Assembly (NCBI GenBank): GCA_039105265.1
Contig: JAPFFF010000005.1
Location: 4,387,501-4,451,500, forward strand
Direction: 5' to 3'
DNA from: Tritrichomonas musculus
Lineage: Eukaryota; Parabasalia; Tritrichomonadida; Tritrichomonadidae
DNA length: 64,000 nt
Below, in pieces: positions 42,363 to 51,244 of the stretch. Below the pieces are notes generated by a model that did not search any database, was not told the DNA's origin, and was given only the letters and a program-made list of their open reading frames with translations. Made by a program: the position numbers and the translations under genes. Position 1 is the first letter of the stretch. Each line of letters opens with the position of its first letter.

Positions 42363-43754
42363 ATGGAAGAAAACCATATCGGTGATTATGAGCTATTTGA
42401 AATGATTGGCGTTGGCACGTTTGCCAGCGTTTGGGTTGGATGCCATAGGAAGACATCATGCCCAGTGGCAGTGAAAAAATTTTCAAAAAAAAATATGAAT
42501 CAAACTCAATCAGATGATACTATCCAGACTATTCAACGTGAAATAATGATTCTTAAAATGTTTGATCATCCATTCGTTGCCGATCTCTTTGATGTTATTG
42601 AAACCGAAGATAATATCTTTTTGTTCATGGAATATGTTGAAGAAGGGACTCTTCTCGAATTTGTTAACAAAGAAGGTCCAATTAATGAGAATAATGCACG
42701 CAAGATATTTGCTCAAATTGTTGCTGTTCTTGATTATTTGCATAACGAAAAAAGGATTGTTCATCGTGACCTTAAAGCTGAAAATATACTTCTCGATAGA
42801 AATCATAATATTAGAGTTATTGATTTTGGTTTATCAAACGTTCTAAACCAAAATACTTCATATCTGAGCACTGTTTGCGGCTCCCCAGCTTATGTTGCTC
42901 CTGAAATGCTTTTAGATCGTCCATATACACAAGCTGCCGATATATGGAGCGCAGGCGTTCTTCTTTATGCTATAAATGCTTCTTGTTTGCCTTTTGATGA
43001 TAAGAATATAACTCGTCTTATTCAAAAAGTTCTGAATGATGAACCTTGTTATCCTTCTACCTTTTCAAATAATCTAATAGACCTCATAAAGAAAATGTTA
43101 ACAAAAGATCCAAACAATAGAATTACACTTGAAGGTATTAGAAAACATCCATGGTTTGTTACCGATGGATTTGGAACAGTTTTTAATTATGATTTTTCTG
43201 TTCTCAATAAGTACAAGTGTACTCCAGATCCAAATGGTTTTGAAGCAAATGAAGAAATTGTTGAAAAGCTTGTTAGCTTTGGTATTGACTGTGAAAACCT
43301 TAGGCAAATGATTATGGCAAATGAAATGAATAATACAACTGCTGCTTATCGTGCACTCTTAAGGGATGAAAACACTAATATCATGGAAGACCTCATGAAT
43401 GAAATGATGTCCAAAGCAACAAATCGGACAATGACTTTTTCTTCACACTATTTGCCAAAAAGAGTATTGCTCAAAGACTTATGTCCAGTAAACAATTCAA
43501 CTGACACCCAATTAAATAATCGCCAAGCATCTGATATGATAAGAATGCCAGTTATGCCATCTGACAGACAAACTCTAACTTTGTCTTGCGTTCAGAATTA
43601 CAATAAAGCTGGATCAATGCCAACAATAAACAAAATTCCATCGAGAGGACAGCATGGAATGCAACTTATTAACTTAATGGTACCAACCAAAAGTAACATG
43701 AAAACGAGGACTATGAACAAACCTCAGATTATTCTTTATTCACACAAAAAATAA
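42363..43754 (+). CDS. CAMK-like Ser/Thr kinase of the AMPK/MARK group with UBA-like segment
   Basis: 463 residues. The kinase domain is at about 8-262: glycine loop IGVGTFASVW, VAVKKF lysine, catalytic loop VHRDLKAENIL, magnesium loop DFGLS and activation segment LSTVCGSPAYVAPEM, the form used by AMPK/SNF1 and MARK kinases with the activating Thr two residues before the Cys-Gly. A UBA-like helical segment follows at about 292-340 (NEEIVEKLVSFGIDCENLRQ, NNTTAAYRALL), as in this kinase group. The C-terminal 120 residues are basic and disordered. All catalytic residues are present, so it should be active. The genome group is known for many such kinases; the specific role is unknown. Confidence 0.9.
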   Translation: MEENHIGDYELFEMIGVGTFASVWVGCHRKTSCPVAVKKFSKKNMNQTQSDDTIQTIQREIMILKMFDHPFVADLFDVIETEDNIFLFMEYVEEGTLLEFVNKEGPINENNARKIFAQIVAVLDYLHNEKRIVHRDLKAENILLDRNHNIRVIDFGLSNVLNQNTSYLSTVCGSPAYVAPEMLLDRPYTQAADIWSAGVLLYAINASCLPFDDKNITRLIQKVLNDEPCYPSTFSNNLIDLIKKMLTKDPNNRITLEGIRKHPWFVTDGFGTVFNYDFSVLNKYKCTPDPNGFEANEEIVEKLVSFGIDCENLRQMIMANEMNNTTAAYRALLRDENTNIMEDLMNEMMSKATNRTMTFSSHYLPKRVLLKDLCPVNNSTDTQLNNRQASDMIRMPVMPSDRQTLTLSCVQNYNKAGSMPTINKIPSRGQHGMQLINLMVPTKSNMKTRTMNKPQIILYSHKK

Positions 43755-44216
43755 TTTTTTGATAGAACGGACGCATTTTGACATTATAATTCGGACTAAT
43801 GGAAGTGTAACGCAAGAGATTTATATGGTTTGTTTCTTGCTTATCACTTTTTTGTTATTATAGATTTTTAGACAAAAAAAATGTTATTATAAAAAAATTA
43901 ATTGATAACTTTGCATTTTTGCTTTAGAGAAAATCTAAAAATGTAAAAATATATATAATATTGAACATAAATGCAATACTCCATCATTTGGAGTCTTATT
44001 ATAAGAATTACAATTCACTAGTTTGCTTTAATATATCAAATAAGGTGCAACTCTATGATAATGGAATTAATAAATAATAAATATATTGAGTTATTTTTGT
44101 TCTTTTATAAGTAATTGAAAAAATTTTGAAGCGATAAAGGGTATTTTTTTCCCCTTTTTTTTTTGAATTTTTTTAATCAAAATCTTAATTTTTTTAAACG
44201 ATTTAGAATCTGAATA
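43755..44216. other. Intergenic spacer
   Basis: AT-rich spacer of 460 bases, with homopolymer T runs just before the kelch gene; no feature recognised. Confidence 0.45.
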
Positions 44217-45437
44217 ATGGGAAACAATCAAAGCGAAGAGTACCCAAAACCTTTCTTAGATTCAAATAATTTTTACACAATGCATAGTGGTATTAATTCA
44301 GAAAGTCGTGATATGTCTAATCATAACCAATTTAGCGGAAACAACGGTTCTTTTATTAAGCAGTCATCAGATTATATTCCAACTCCTTTATTGAAAACAA
44401 TGTATCATGGCGTTTGGTCAATGGTATATCCTGATTCTGTTCCACCTCTAACTCGTGTTGGTCAGTGCCATGTTTATGACGAAGAAAAAAACACAATCAT
44501 TATTGCCTATGGATGTGGAATTGATGGAAAATGCTTAAATGATGCATGGGCTTTAGATCTGAAATCATTAACATGGAGATGTATATCTCGAAAACTTCGT
44601 TCACCTCGCCAGTATGCATCAGCTGTTTTAATTAAAAAACGAATGTTTATTTTCGGAGGTATTTGTGATTGCCAGTTTTTTGCAGATTTACACTATATCG
44701 ATATAGATACTGGCGAAGTGGTTGTAGTTAATACTGAAGGAGAAATTCCATCACCAAGAACCTCACCAATCTTTTTCTGTAATTCAGCCAAAGATACCCT
44801 ATTTCTTTGGTCTGGATATACTTTTGACGGTCTATCTGATGAAAGCGCAGAGTTTGTTAGTTCATTAGATCTCACAATGGATACTCTCCAATGGCAGCAT
44901 TTTGGTCAATCTTTTCCTGGTCGTGCCTCAGCTTCATATTGCTGTCATAATAGTAATCATTATATCTTTGGCTCAACAAACACAACTGGTCTTCTAGCTT
45001 TTTCAGAACAAACAGGAGATTTTAAGACAATTAATTGTACAGGATCAGAACCCCAACCAGACCTCAATCATACTTCAATGATTTCTACAGATGAATATAT
45101 TTTCTTAATAGGAGGAGAGGCTACTTTTAATTATATGCATCTTTTTGCTCTTGATGTGAAAAGAAAATGGTGGTTCGCTTTCCACGTCAGGCCTGATGGG
45201 GAATCTTTTGCTACTTCTGATGGTATTGTTAACAAACTAGGCCTGTTCATGATGCCTAGAGAATTTGGTGCTTCTGTAGTTTACAACAAGGAAAAAAGGG
45301 AAATTGTTAGTGTAATGGGTTCTCGAATGATGGATCCTCCACCTATTTTCAAAATATATATTGGTGAAGCACTTGGGTCAATTCACATGAGGTCTGATAT
45401 GTATGAAATGTTCAAACGAGACATTTCATCATTCTGA
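44217..45437 (+). CDS. Kelch-repeat protein with N-myristoylation motif
   Basis: 406 residues. The start MGNNQS fits the N-myristoylation rule (Gly2, Ser6), which would tether it to membranes. Kelch-type beta-propeller repeats run from about 75 to 400: blades with GG or YGCG turns (IIIAYGCGIDGKCLNDAWAL, MFIFGGICDCQFFADLHYID, FLIGGEATFNYMHLFALDVK), each with the Trp/Tyr-containing strand that follows. The first 70 residues are disordered. Such kelch proteins act as scaffolds and occur in large numbers in trichomonads; no enzyme domain is attached. Substrate or partner is unknown. Confidence 0.75.
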   Translation: MGNNQSEEYPKPFLDSNNFYTMHSGINSESRDMSNHNQFSGNNGSFIKQSSDYIPTPLLKTMYHGVWSMVYPDSVPPLTRVGQCHVYDEEKNTIIIAYGCGIDGKCLNDAWALDLKSLTWRCISRKLRSPRQYASAVLIKKRMFIFGGICDCQFFADLHYIDIDTGEVVVVNTEGEIPSPRTSPIFFCNSAKDTLFLWSGYTFDGLSDESAEFVSSLDLTMDTLQWQHFGQSFPGRASASYCCHNSNHYIFGSTNTTGLLAFSEQTGDFKTINCTGSEPQPDLNHTSMISTDEYIFLIGGEATFNYMHLFALDVKRKWWFAFHVRPDGESFATSDGIVNKLGLFMMPREFGASVVYNKEKREIVSVMGSRMMDPPPIFKIYIGEALGSIHMRSDMYEMFKRDISSF

Positions 45438-45749
45438 TTTTATTCTATTCTTTGTATGTATAAAATTTGTATGTTTAATTTATTTAATTAAATTTTTTTC
45501 TTTGAAAAAAAAGTCAAAAAGATATTTCTTTTGGCTTTTTTTTTAGCGATAGATGGAAGGAAATGATTACAATTAAAAAAAAGAAAAACTGATTCAATAA
45601 AAATTTTAATATTATTAATAGGGGAAAAAAAAAAAAAAAAAAATCATTTGATTTATCTGACTGGTATCTTTTTTCAATTATAATTATTGCGAAGATAACG
45701 ATCACCTCTTTAATAATATTTTAATTATAATTAATAATATTTTTTATTT
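45438..45749. other. Convergent spacer between kelch gene and PPWD1
   Basis: About 310 bases of very AT-rich sequence with an A run of about 19 near 45626. No feature is seen beyond the two gene ends. Confidence 0.45.
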
Positions 45750-47570
45750 TTATGAAAAAGTAATACTGTAAAGTTTAATTTCATTTAAAGGATGATTATG
45801 AATATCAACTTTCTCAAGTTCCATTCTTCTTATATTTTCCATACCTTCAAGTACTTTACCCCAACAAGTATGTTTTCCATTCAAATGCGATGCCTTTTGA
45901 GTAGTTATAAAGAATTGTGAAGCATTGGAATTAACACCATTATTTGCCATTCCAACCATTCCAGGCTCATCGAATGTATGTCCATCTGGCAAAATTTCAT
46001 CATCAAAATTCTTTCCCCAAATGCTTTCTCCACCTGTTCCTGTACCTGTTGGATCACCAGCCTGAATGCAAAAGTCTCTAACAACTCGATGAATTCTGAT
46101 ATTATCATAATAGCCTCTTCTAGAATGAGTTACAAAATTTTCAACAGTCAGTGGGCATTCATCTGGATACATTTCGAATTTGATGCTTCCAAAGGATGTA
46201 TGAAGCGTTGCGACTGTCGGAAGTTTGGCAGGTGCAACTTTTTTCACTCTAATTGATTTAGATTGCTTCTCCAATGATTTTTCATTAACAACATCTCTTT
46301 TTGATGACTCAGGAGGTTTGGTAGTAAATAAATAAAATCGTTGTTTTTCAAAAGCTGTTAAAATTGCCATTGGAATTTCATTATTGGTCTGATTTTGCAG
46401 TAGAGAAACTGAATTAAACCGTTCATGCTTTTCAACTTTACCAATAATTCGAAGAAGTTCGCCTGTCTCTACAGATATATATTTAAGGCCAAACATTGAT
46501 GGAAACAAAATAATGCTGCCTGTATCATCAAATTCTACACAAAAATATGGGTTTGATGCACGATATTGACGCTCAATGAGAACACGAGAATCATAGTCAT
46601 CTTGATCAAGGCCATATAATTCTTTTTCTGTCTCATCGTTTGAATTTTCATTTTTTGATTCGCTTTTTTGTGCTTTTGTGTTTATCGGAAGAACTGTTGG
46701 CATATCATCTGGTACAGTTTGGATTATTTTACCAGAATTAACATCAAATATGCGAACTGACCAATCTGAACAACAAATAGCAAAATATTTTCCCGTTTTA
46801 GATACTGTGATTGATATAGCCTTTAACGAATTTTCAGCTAAAGAGTATAAATCAGTATAAAGAGCAGATTGATAATCAAATTTGGGAGTTCTGCCTTGAC
46901 AATCCCAGAATTCAATAACTCCATCTTCATCGACTGAAACAGCGCAATTCTTTTCTTCGATGAAATTCATAGCAGTAATAGGCTTGGAATTATTTCTAGA
47001 AAATGTATCTAATAATGGTGGAATAGTATTTTTTTCATCAACTATACTTTCAATATCAACCAAAATGATGTCCGGTTTGTTTGAAAATGCAATTCCTAGC
47101 ATATATACTGGTGATCCTTTTTCATGAAAGAAGCAGACAATTGCTCCGTCAGGAACTTTAAAATCGAATCTGTTTATCAAATCAAAAGAAGAAATGTCAA
47201 ATATACAAACTTTTCCATTTCTAAATCCAGTTGCTATGTATTTTCCATCATATGATATAGAGTATGAATAGAAGGAGCCATCTTTTGAATTTATTTGCTT
47301 GACGAATTCAATTTCAGTATTAATTTCGGTATCACGATGCCAAAATTTTAATACACCGTCAATACTCATTGATAAAAAAAAGTCATTTTGAATTGAAGAT
47401 GCGACAAATTGAATGGTTTCTTTATGCATATAAGATCGATAATACATTTCTGAAGAAGGAAGTCTTTTTATGTATTGGTTTATTAATGGGCGTTCTAAAA
47501 CAGAAGTTTCTTTTGTAGGTTCGGTTTCTTTTTCTTCTGAACTTTGATCAATTTCTAAAACATCTAGCAT
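45750..47570 (-). CDS. PPWD1: Peptidylprolyl isomerase with WD repeats (PPWD1-type cyclophilin)
   Basis: 606 residues, close to human PPWD1 (646). WD40 repeats occupy about 45-400 (FFLSMSIDGVLKFWHRDTE, YIATGFRNGKVCIFDI, AVSVDEDGVIEFWDCQG). A cyclophilin domain fills the last 155 residues. Catalytic Arg and neighbours are present (IHRVVRDFCIQAGDPTGTG), as are MANNGVNSNASQFFITT and NGKHTCWGKV. At the position of the cyclosporin-contacting Trp of cyclophilin A the residue is His (ASHLNGKH), as in several large cyclophilins, so drug sensitivity may be low. PPWD1 proteins belong to late spliceosomal complexes in the nucleus. Trichomonads keep a working spliceosome despite few introns. Confidence 0.92.
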   Translation of the reverse strand: MLDVLEIDQSSEEKETEPTKETSVLERPLINQYIKRLPSSEMYYRSYMHKETIQFVASSIQNDFFLSMSIDGVLKFWHRDTEINTEIEFVKQINSKDGSFYSYSISYDGKYIATGFRNGKVCIFDISSFDLINRFDFKVPDGAIVCFFHEKGSPVYMLGIAFSNKPDIILVDIESIVDEKNTIPPLLDTFSRNNSKPITAMNFIEEKNCAVSVDEDGVIEFWDCQGRTPKFDYQSALYTDLYSLAENSLKAISITVSKTGKYFAICCSDWSVRIFDVNSGKIIQTVPDDMPTVLPINTKAQKSESKNENSNDETEKELYGLDQDDYDSRVLIERQYRASNPYFCVEFDDTGSIILFPSMFGLKYISVETGELLRIIGKVEKHERFNSVSLLQNQTNNEIPMAILTAFEKQRFYLFTTKPPESSKRDVVNEKSLEKQSKSIRVKKVAPAKLPTVATLHTSFGSIKFEMYPDECPLTVENFVTHSRRGYYDNIRIHRVVRDFCIQAGDPTGTGTGGESIWGKNFDDEILPDGHTFDEPGMVGMANNGVNSNASQFFITTQKASHLNGKHTCWGKVLEGMENIRRMELEKVDIHNHPLNEIKLYSITFS

Positions 47571-47769
47571 TTAATTCGTGTTTGAATTATTATTTGGTCG
47601 GAACAGATTTCCAAACAAATTTATTTATAATCATTCTCAGTAAGTATTTGCATTAATCATCAAATATTACGATGAAATATTGCTTCATATTTAAATAAAA
47701 GATGATATAAATGGAAAATATTAACATTATACAAACAAAATCTAACTTTAGGACATCAAAATTATTATG

Positions 47770-47817
47770 AGCAAAGCTTACCGCTCTTTTTTCTCTTCGG
47801 TTTCATTAAGCTTTGCT
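47770..47817. repeat. 11-bp stem-loop between two minus-strand genes
   Basis: AGCAAAGCTTA and TAAGCTTTGCT are perfectly inverted around a 26-base loop. It lies downstream of the thioredoxin-like gene and upstream of PPWD1 on the same strand, so a transcript-end hairpin is possible. Confidence 0.5.
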
Positions 47818-47899
47818 ATAACGCTTGATGAAACAAATATGTTGCATAGTAATAAATATAATATAAAAATTAAGATACAAAAATTGCTTTTCAATTAAT

Positions 47900-49048
47900 T
47901 CATTCTTCTTTTGATACATTTGTGTTACCGATTATATAAAACAATGTTCTAATAACAATTATTAAGAATATTAAAAGTTTAAATATCAATATTTTATCTG
48001 ATAAATGATCTTTTTTTTGAAATTTTTCCATTAACTGTTGCTGTTGCTTCTGTATCAAAGATAAATCATCATGTGTATCGTTGAGAAATTCGCTTTCCCA
48101 TATTTGTGAAATTCTTCCTTTGTATGTATTATGTTCTCCTTTTTTCCTCCATGTTGCACAAATTAGAGGAAGATCAATGCTTTTTACTCCTGTTAATGAT
48201 AAAATATTTGTTTCATCTTTAACCTGAGCCCATCCATAAACATATGGCGAATTACAATGATTTTTGGGGAGATTTCGAATTGAGTTTAATTGACCAGAGC
48301 TGGGATCAGCTTCTGAGAATAAAAGGATAGCTTTTTTCCCTTGTTTTTGCAATTGTTTATATTCTTCAGTGTCGTATCGGTGATAAACACCAAATTTATT
48401 TTGATCAAGAAAAGAAGAAATCCCTGAAATTGGTCCTTGATATAAGTGATAGCAAAATTCACTATAAAAAGCATAAATTCTTGGTGATGATGTATTAATA
48501 ACACGATATATAAAGGTGTCATTATAAATACGAAAAGTGCGTGATAAATCTCGAAATTTAGCAATGTATGGATCGTCTTCAGATGAAACTTCTAAAAGAA
48601 ATGTTGTACCACCATCTTTTGGTTCCAATTTAGCGTTTTCAACTTCAGAATCGTTATAAACTCTCCTCAAATTTGGCCCAATTCGTTCATTAATCCAACG
48701 ATCCCAGCCTTCAGGGCCACGTTCGGGTGAATCAGGCCAATAACGCCGACTTGTACCTAGGACAAGAATTATGTGCGGAGTACCACGGATTCCAAAATGA
48801 TGGCAACCTCCTTTATTGTAACAATCTATTGATGTAATGTAAATATCTGAACGATTGCCAAGCCCTTTATTATATCTTTGAAATCCTTCAGGAAGTCCCA
48901 TGCAATGTGGGCAATAAGGCGAATAACAAAGAACAAAAAGAGGTTTTTCGATACTGTTTCGAACAAGTTTTGGAAATTCGGCTTCATTAAAATCCCACCA
49001 TGTAGATGAAACAAAAAAGAACAAAAAATAGATCATTATAATTTTCAA
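47900..49048 (-). CDS. Membrane-anchored thioredoxin-like (PDI-type) protein
   Basis: 382 residues. An N-terminal signal peptide (MKIIMIYFLFFFVSS) leads into a thioredoxin fold with active-site CPHC at residues 46-49 (CYSPYCPHCMGLPEGF), then YITSIDCYNKGG and the cis-proline loop RGTPHIIL. CPHC is the DsbA-like dithiol and predicts oxidation of protein thiols in the endoplasmic reticulum. A second half (about 145-330) has no obvious second CxxC and may be an inactive thioredoxin domain. One transmembrane helix follows near the end (ILIFKLLIFLIIVIRTLFYI), with a short KEE tail on the cytosolic side. The order of signal, thioredoxin, luminal part and single helix recalls TMX proteins. It is transcribed divergently from the next gene, whose ATG is only 60 bases away. 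Confidence 0.78.
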   Translation of the reverse strand: MKIIMIYFLFFFVSSTWWDFNEAEFPKLVRNSIEKPLFVLCYSPYCPHCMGLPEGFQRYNKGLGNRSDIYITSIDCYNKGGCHHFGIRGTPHIILVLGTSRRYWPDSPERGPEGWDRWINERIGPNLRRVYNDSEVENAKLEPKDGGTTFLLEVSSEDDPYIAKFRDLSRTFRIYNDTFIYRVINTSSPRIYAFYSEFCYHLYQGPISGISSFLDQNKFGVYHRYDTEEYKQLQKQGKKAILLFSEADPSSGQLNSIRNLPKNHCNSPYVYGWAQVKDETNILSLTGVKSIDLPLICATWRKKGEHNTYKGRISQIWESEFLNDTHDDLSLIQKQQQQLMEKFQKKDHLSDKILIFKLLIFLIIVIRTLFYIIGNTNVSKEE

Positions 49049-49108
49049 AATTTCTATGTTTTATTCAATTGAATCTTAAAGTTTCGTTTAGTTAATTTTT
49101 GCAGGTTG

Positions 49109-50185
49109 ATGGATCAATTTCCCGTTCCTTTTGAATCACTCTATTATTACAAAACGGATGAAGGGTATACAGTTAATTGCCCACAATTTAAAGATTACTA
49201 CGTTAAAAAGAAAATATATAATGAACACCAAATAAGAGGAAAATCTTCTAATAACAAAGATATTTATCAAATTTGTACGACAGATCCTAAAATGTTAGCC
49301 AAAATATTTTCAATAATTTATGATACTGAAATTACTGAAGAGCAAGTTTTAGAACATACTAGGTCGGCTTCTTCTCCATCCCAAATTCCAGCTGGAAAAG
49401 CAGCATCGGCACCTACGCCTGCACCTGAGTCAAAGCCAAAGCCACTACCAACTTCAAATCAAGTGTCTCCAATCACAGTATCGCCAGTAACAAATGCTAA
49501 GCCAGCACCTCAATCTTCAGCTAATAATGTAATTCCTGCAGTAAAAACAAATTCAACTCCTGTTACAAAACCTTCAAATGATATCGTAGCAGATCAACCT
49601 AAAAATGCTTTGACTTTTGATTCACTTTTTTATTTTTTAAGAGATGATGGCTGTTATGTAAAATCCGAATTGTTTAAAGAACGCTATAAAAAAAAAAGTT
49701 TATTTAGCACATATCTAATTACAGTAACAACAGATTCGCAAAATAAAGGTTTTAATAAAATTGCTACTAGAGAAAAGGATAAATTAGCTAAAATATTTTC
49801 TGATGTGTTAGAAACTTCAATAACTCCAGATCAAATCATTCAAAATGCAAAGAAAGACCCAAAAACATTACCGCCACCAATTCCAGCTGAAAAGACGTCA
49901 TCATCACCAACTAACATGTCAGTTTCGTCATCTATTGTTCCAGACTCTAAGTTAATTCAATCTCAAGCTTCAAAAACGTCATCAACTCCTATTTCACAAA
50001 TGAAAACTGCATCACCAGCGCCATCAGCTACAGAAACATCGTCAACCGATGTGATCCCAGAACTAAGTCCTAATACGGTCGTTTTAAGCCAAAACCAATA
50101 TGAAAAACTTTTAAGTCTGTTAGGAGCTGCTTCGTGGATGACAAAAAAGAAAGTCGCAAAACTTGTGTTTAATCCAAACAAATAA
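49109..50185 (+). CDS. Protein with two copies of an unknown ~75-residue domain
   Basis: 358 residues from the ATG at 49109 (a TTG one codon earlier is not needed). Residues 5-75 (FESLYYYKTDEGYTVNCPQF, YYVKKKI, then LAKIFSIIYDTEITEEQVLE) and residues about 170-245 (FDSLFYFLRDDGCYVKSELF, RYKKKSLF, then LAKIFSDVLETSITPDQIIQ) are clearly the same domain duplicated. Each starts FxSLxY-x4-DG and ends with the LAKIFS helix. Pro/Ser/Thr/Ala-rich linkers join them and follow the second copy. The last 45 residues form a helix ending in basic residues. I do not recognise the family. Regulation may be shared with the divergent thioredoxin-like gene through the 60-base gap. Confidence 0.8.
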   Translation: MDQFPVPFESLYYYKTDEGYTVNCPQFKDYYVKKKIYNEHQIRGKSSNNKDIYQICTTDPKMLAKIFSIIYDTEITEEQVLEHTRSASSPSQIPAGKAASAPTPAPESKPKPLPTSNQVSPITVSPVTNAKPAPQSSANNVIPAVKTNSTPVTKPSNDIVADQPKNALTFDSLFYFLRDDGCYVKSELFKERYKKKSLFSTYLITVTTDSQNKGFNKIATREKDKLAKIFSDVLETSITPDQIIQNAKKDPKTLPPPIPAEKTSSSPTNMSVSSSIVPDSKLIQSQASKTSSTPISQMKTASPAPSATETSSTDVIPELSPNTVVLSQNQYEKLLSLLGAASWMTKKKVAKLVFNPNK

Positions 50186-50279
50186 AAGTAATTTTTTAGT
50201 TATTGTTGATAAGTATTAAAAAGATTTTTTTGATTTAAAAAGATTTTTTATTATTATTATTATTTTTGATTATCATATA

Positions 50280-50407
50280 GGGATAGTTCTCTGGCCGATA
50301 AGTCGAGACTTAACAAGGGCAGTATTGACAATTCCATCTTATCTCCCTAGAAATTGATAATGAATACTAGTATTCGAAGTTCGATTCCGAAGAGTTCAAT
50401 TTTTTTT
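50280..50407 (+). ncRNA. Candidate Pol III unit (tRNA-like), tentative
   Basis: An A-box-like word TAGTTCTCTGG (50284-50294), an exact B-box core GTTCGATTC (50379-50387) and a run of eight T (50400-50407) are in the right order. TAGGGA at 50278-50283 can pair with TCCCTA at 50344-50349. TCTC/GAGA could form a D-like arm. The T-arm stem does not form, so a normal tRNA is unlikely. The segment is more GC-rich than its flanks. Confidence 0.25.
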
Positions 50408-50432
50408 AATTATTTTTTCTTTAATTTCTATT

Positions 50433-50942
50433 ATGGAATTTCATGATAATCGTGGAAGAGGAGGTAGAGGAAGAGGAAAAAGAGGAGGAAAAGGTAGTCG
50501 AGGAAGCAAAGCAAGAGGTTCATCTCATTCAAGAGGCCGTGGTGGATTTTACCCTAAGAAGCGAGGTAACTCCCATAATCAAAATCTTGATTCAAATGAA
50601 TGGAGATTTAAAAATGAATATGATGAAAGTTCCATTGATTCTCTTCGAAGAGAGACTATAGAAAACTGTTCAAGACAGTTAATTCAATCCAATGCTTTTT
50701 CTGAATCTCGAGATTTCACAAACGAAGAAGTTCAAAAAATAGATGAAATAATATCCAAGCTTTCAATAGAGGAACAAATAAATTATGATTTTATTGTGCC
50801 GATGCCATCGCTTGATACAATTTCTACAGAAAAGAAGCAAAATGTCATAAATGATAAAGAACTAGAAAAAAATGATGAGCACAAAGAACCAGAAAAAAAG
50901 CAAGAAGATTTAAATGATTGGCTTGATAATTTAATTGGGTAA
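50433..50942 (+). CDS. RGG-rich protein resembling Aven
   Basis: 169 residues. Residues 6-50 are an RGG/GAR region (NRGRGGRGRGKRGGKGSRGS, SHSRGRGGFYPKKRG), which usually binds RNA (G-quadruplexes) and is arginine-methylated. A middle helical part contains FTNEEVQKIDEIISKLSIEE. The acidic C-terminus ends EDLNDWLDNLIG, close to the ELEDWLDSMIS end of animal Aven, which also has an N-terminal RGG region and controls translation and apoptosis. The order RGG, short conserved middle, WLD end is the same but the protein is half as long. The Aven link is an inference from these two short matches; an unrelated RGG protein is possible. Confidence 0.6.
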   Translation: MEFHDNRGRGGRGRGKRGGKGSRGSKARGSSHSRGRGGFYPKKRGNSHNQNLDSNEWRFKNEYDESSIDSLRRETIENCSRQLIQSNAFSESRDFTNEEVQKIDEIISKLSIEEQINYDFIVPMPSLDTISTEKKQNVINDKELEKNDEHKEPEKKQEDLNDWLDNLIG

Positions 50943-51244
50943 GTTTTTAATTATTTTCATTTATTTATTTATTTTGTTGTTATTTTATAAAAATCCTATA
51001 AATGAATGAAAAAATAATATTTTAAGCATTTTTGTTATTAATATTATGGGTTTATTCATAGGTGTTTTGGCTAATATAAAAAAATATATTCACAATAATG
51101 TATTGATATAAAGTTATTCCAAAAAAGATAAGTCACCTTATTTAAAAAGTTCAACTTTTTAATAGAATTTCTATAAAAACACGTTGGAAAGTGACGTATC
51201 GTTTTTAAAATAGCTTTATATTTAATAAAACATTTGTTTGTAAC
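50943..51244. other. Convergent spacer, nothing seen
   Basis: Three hundred AT-rich bases between the 3' ends of the RGG protein gene and RAE1. Confidence 0.45.

Noticed and set aside
50936-50946. GGGTAAGT at the end of the RGG gene as a 5' splice site
   Set aside because: The TAA stop lies inside it, the protein has a sensible WLD-type end, and no trichomonad-like branch/acceptor motif (ACTAACACACAG) follows.
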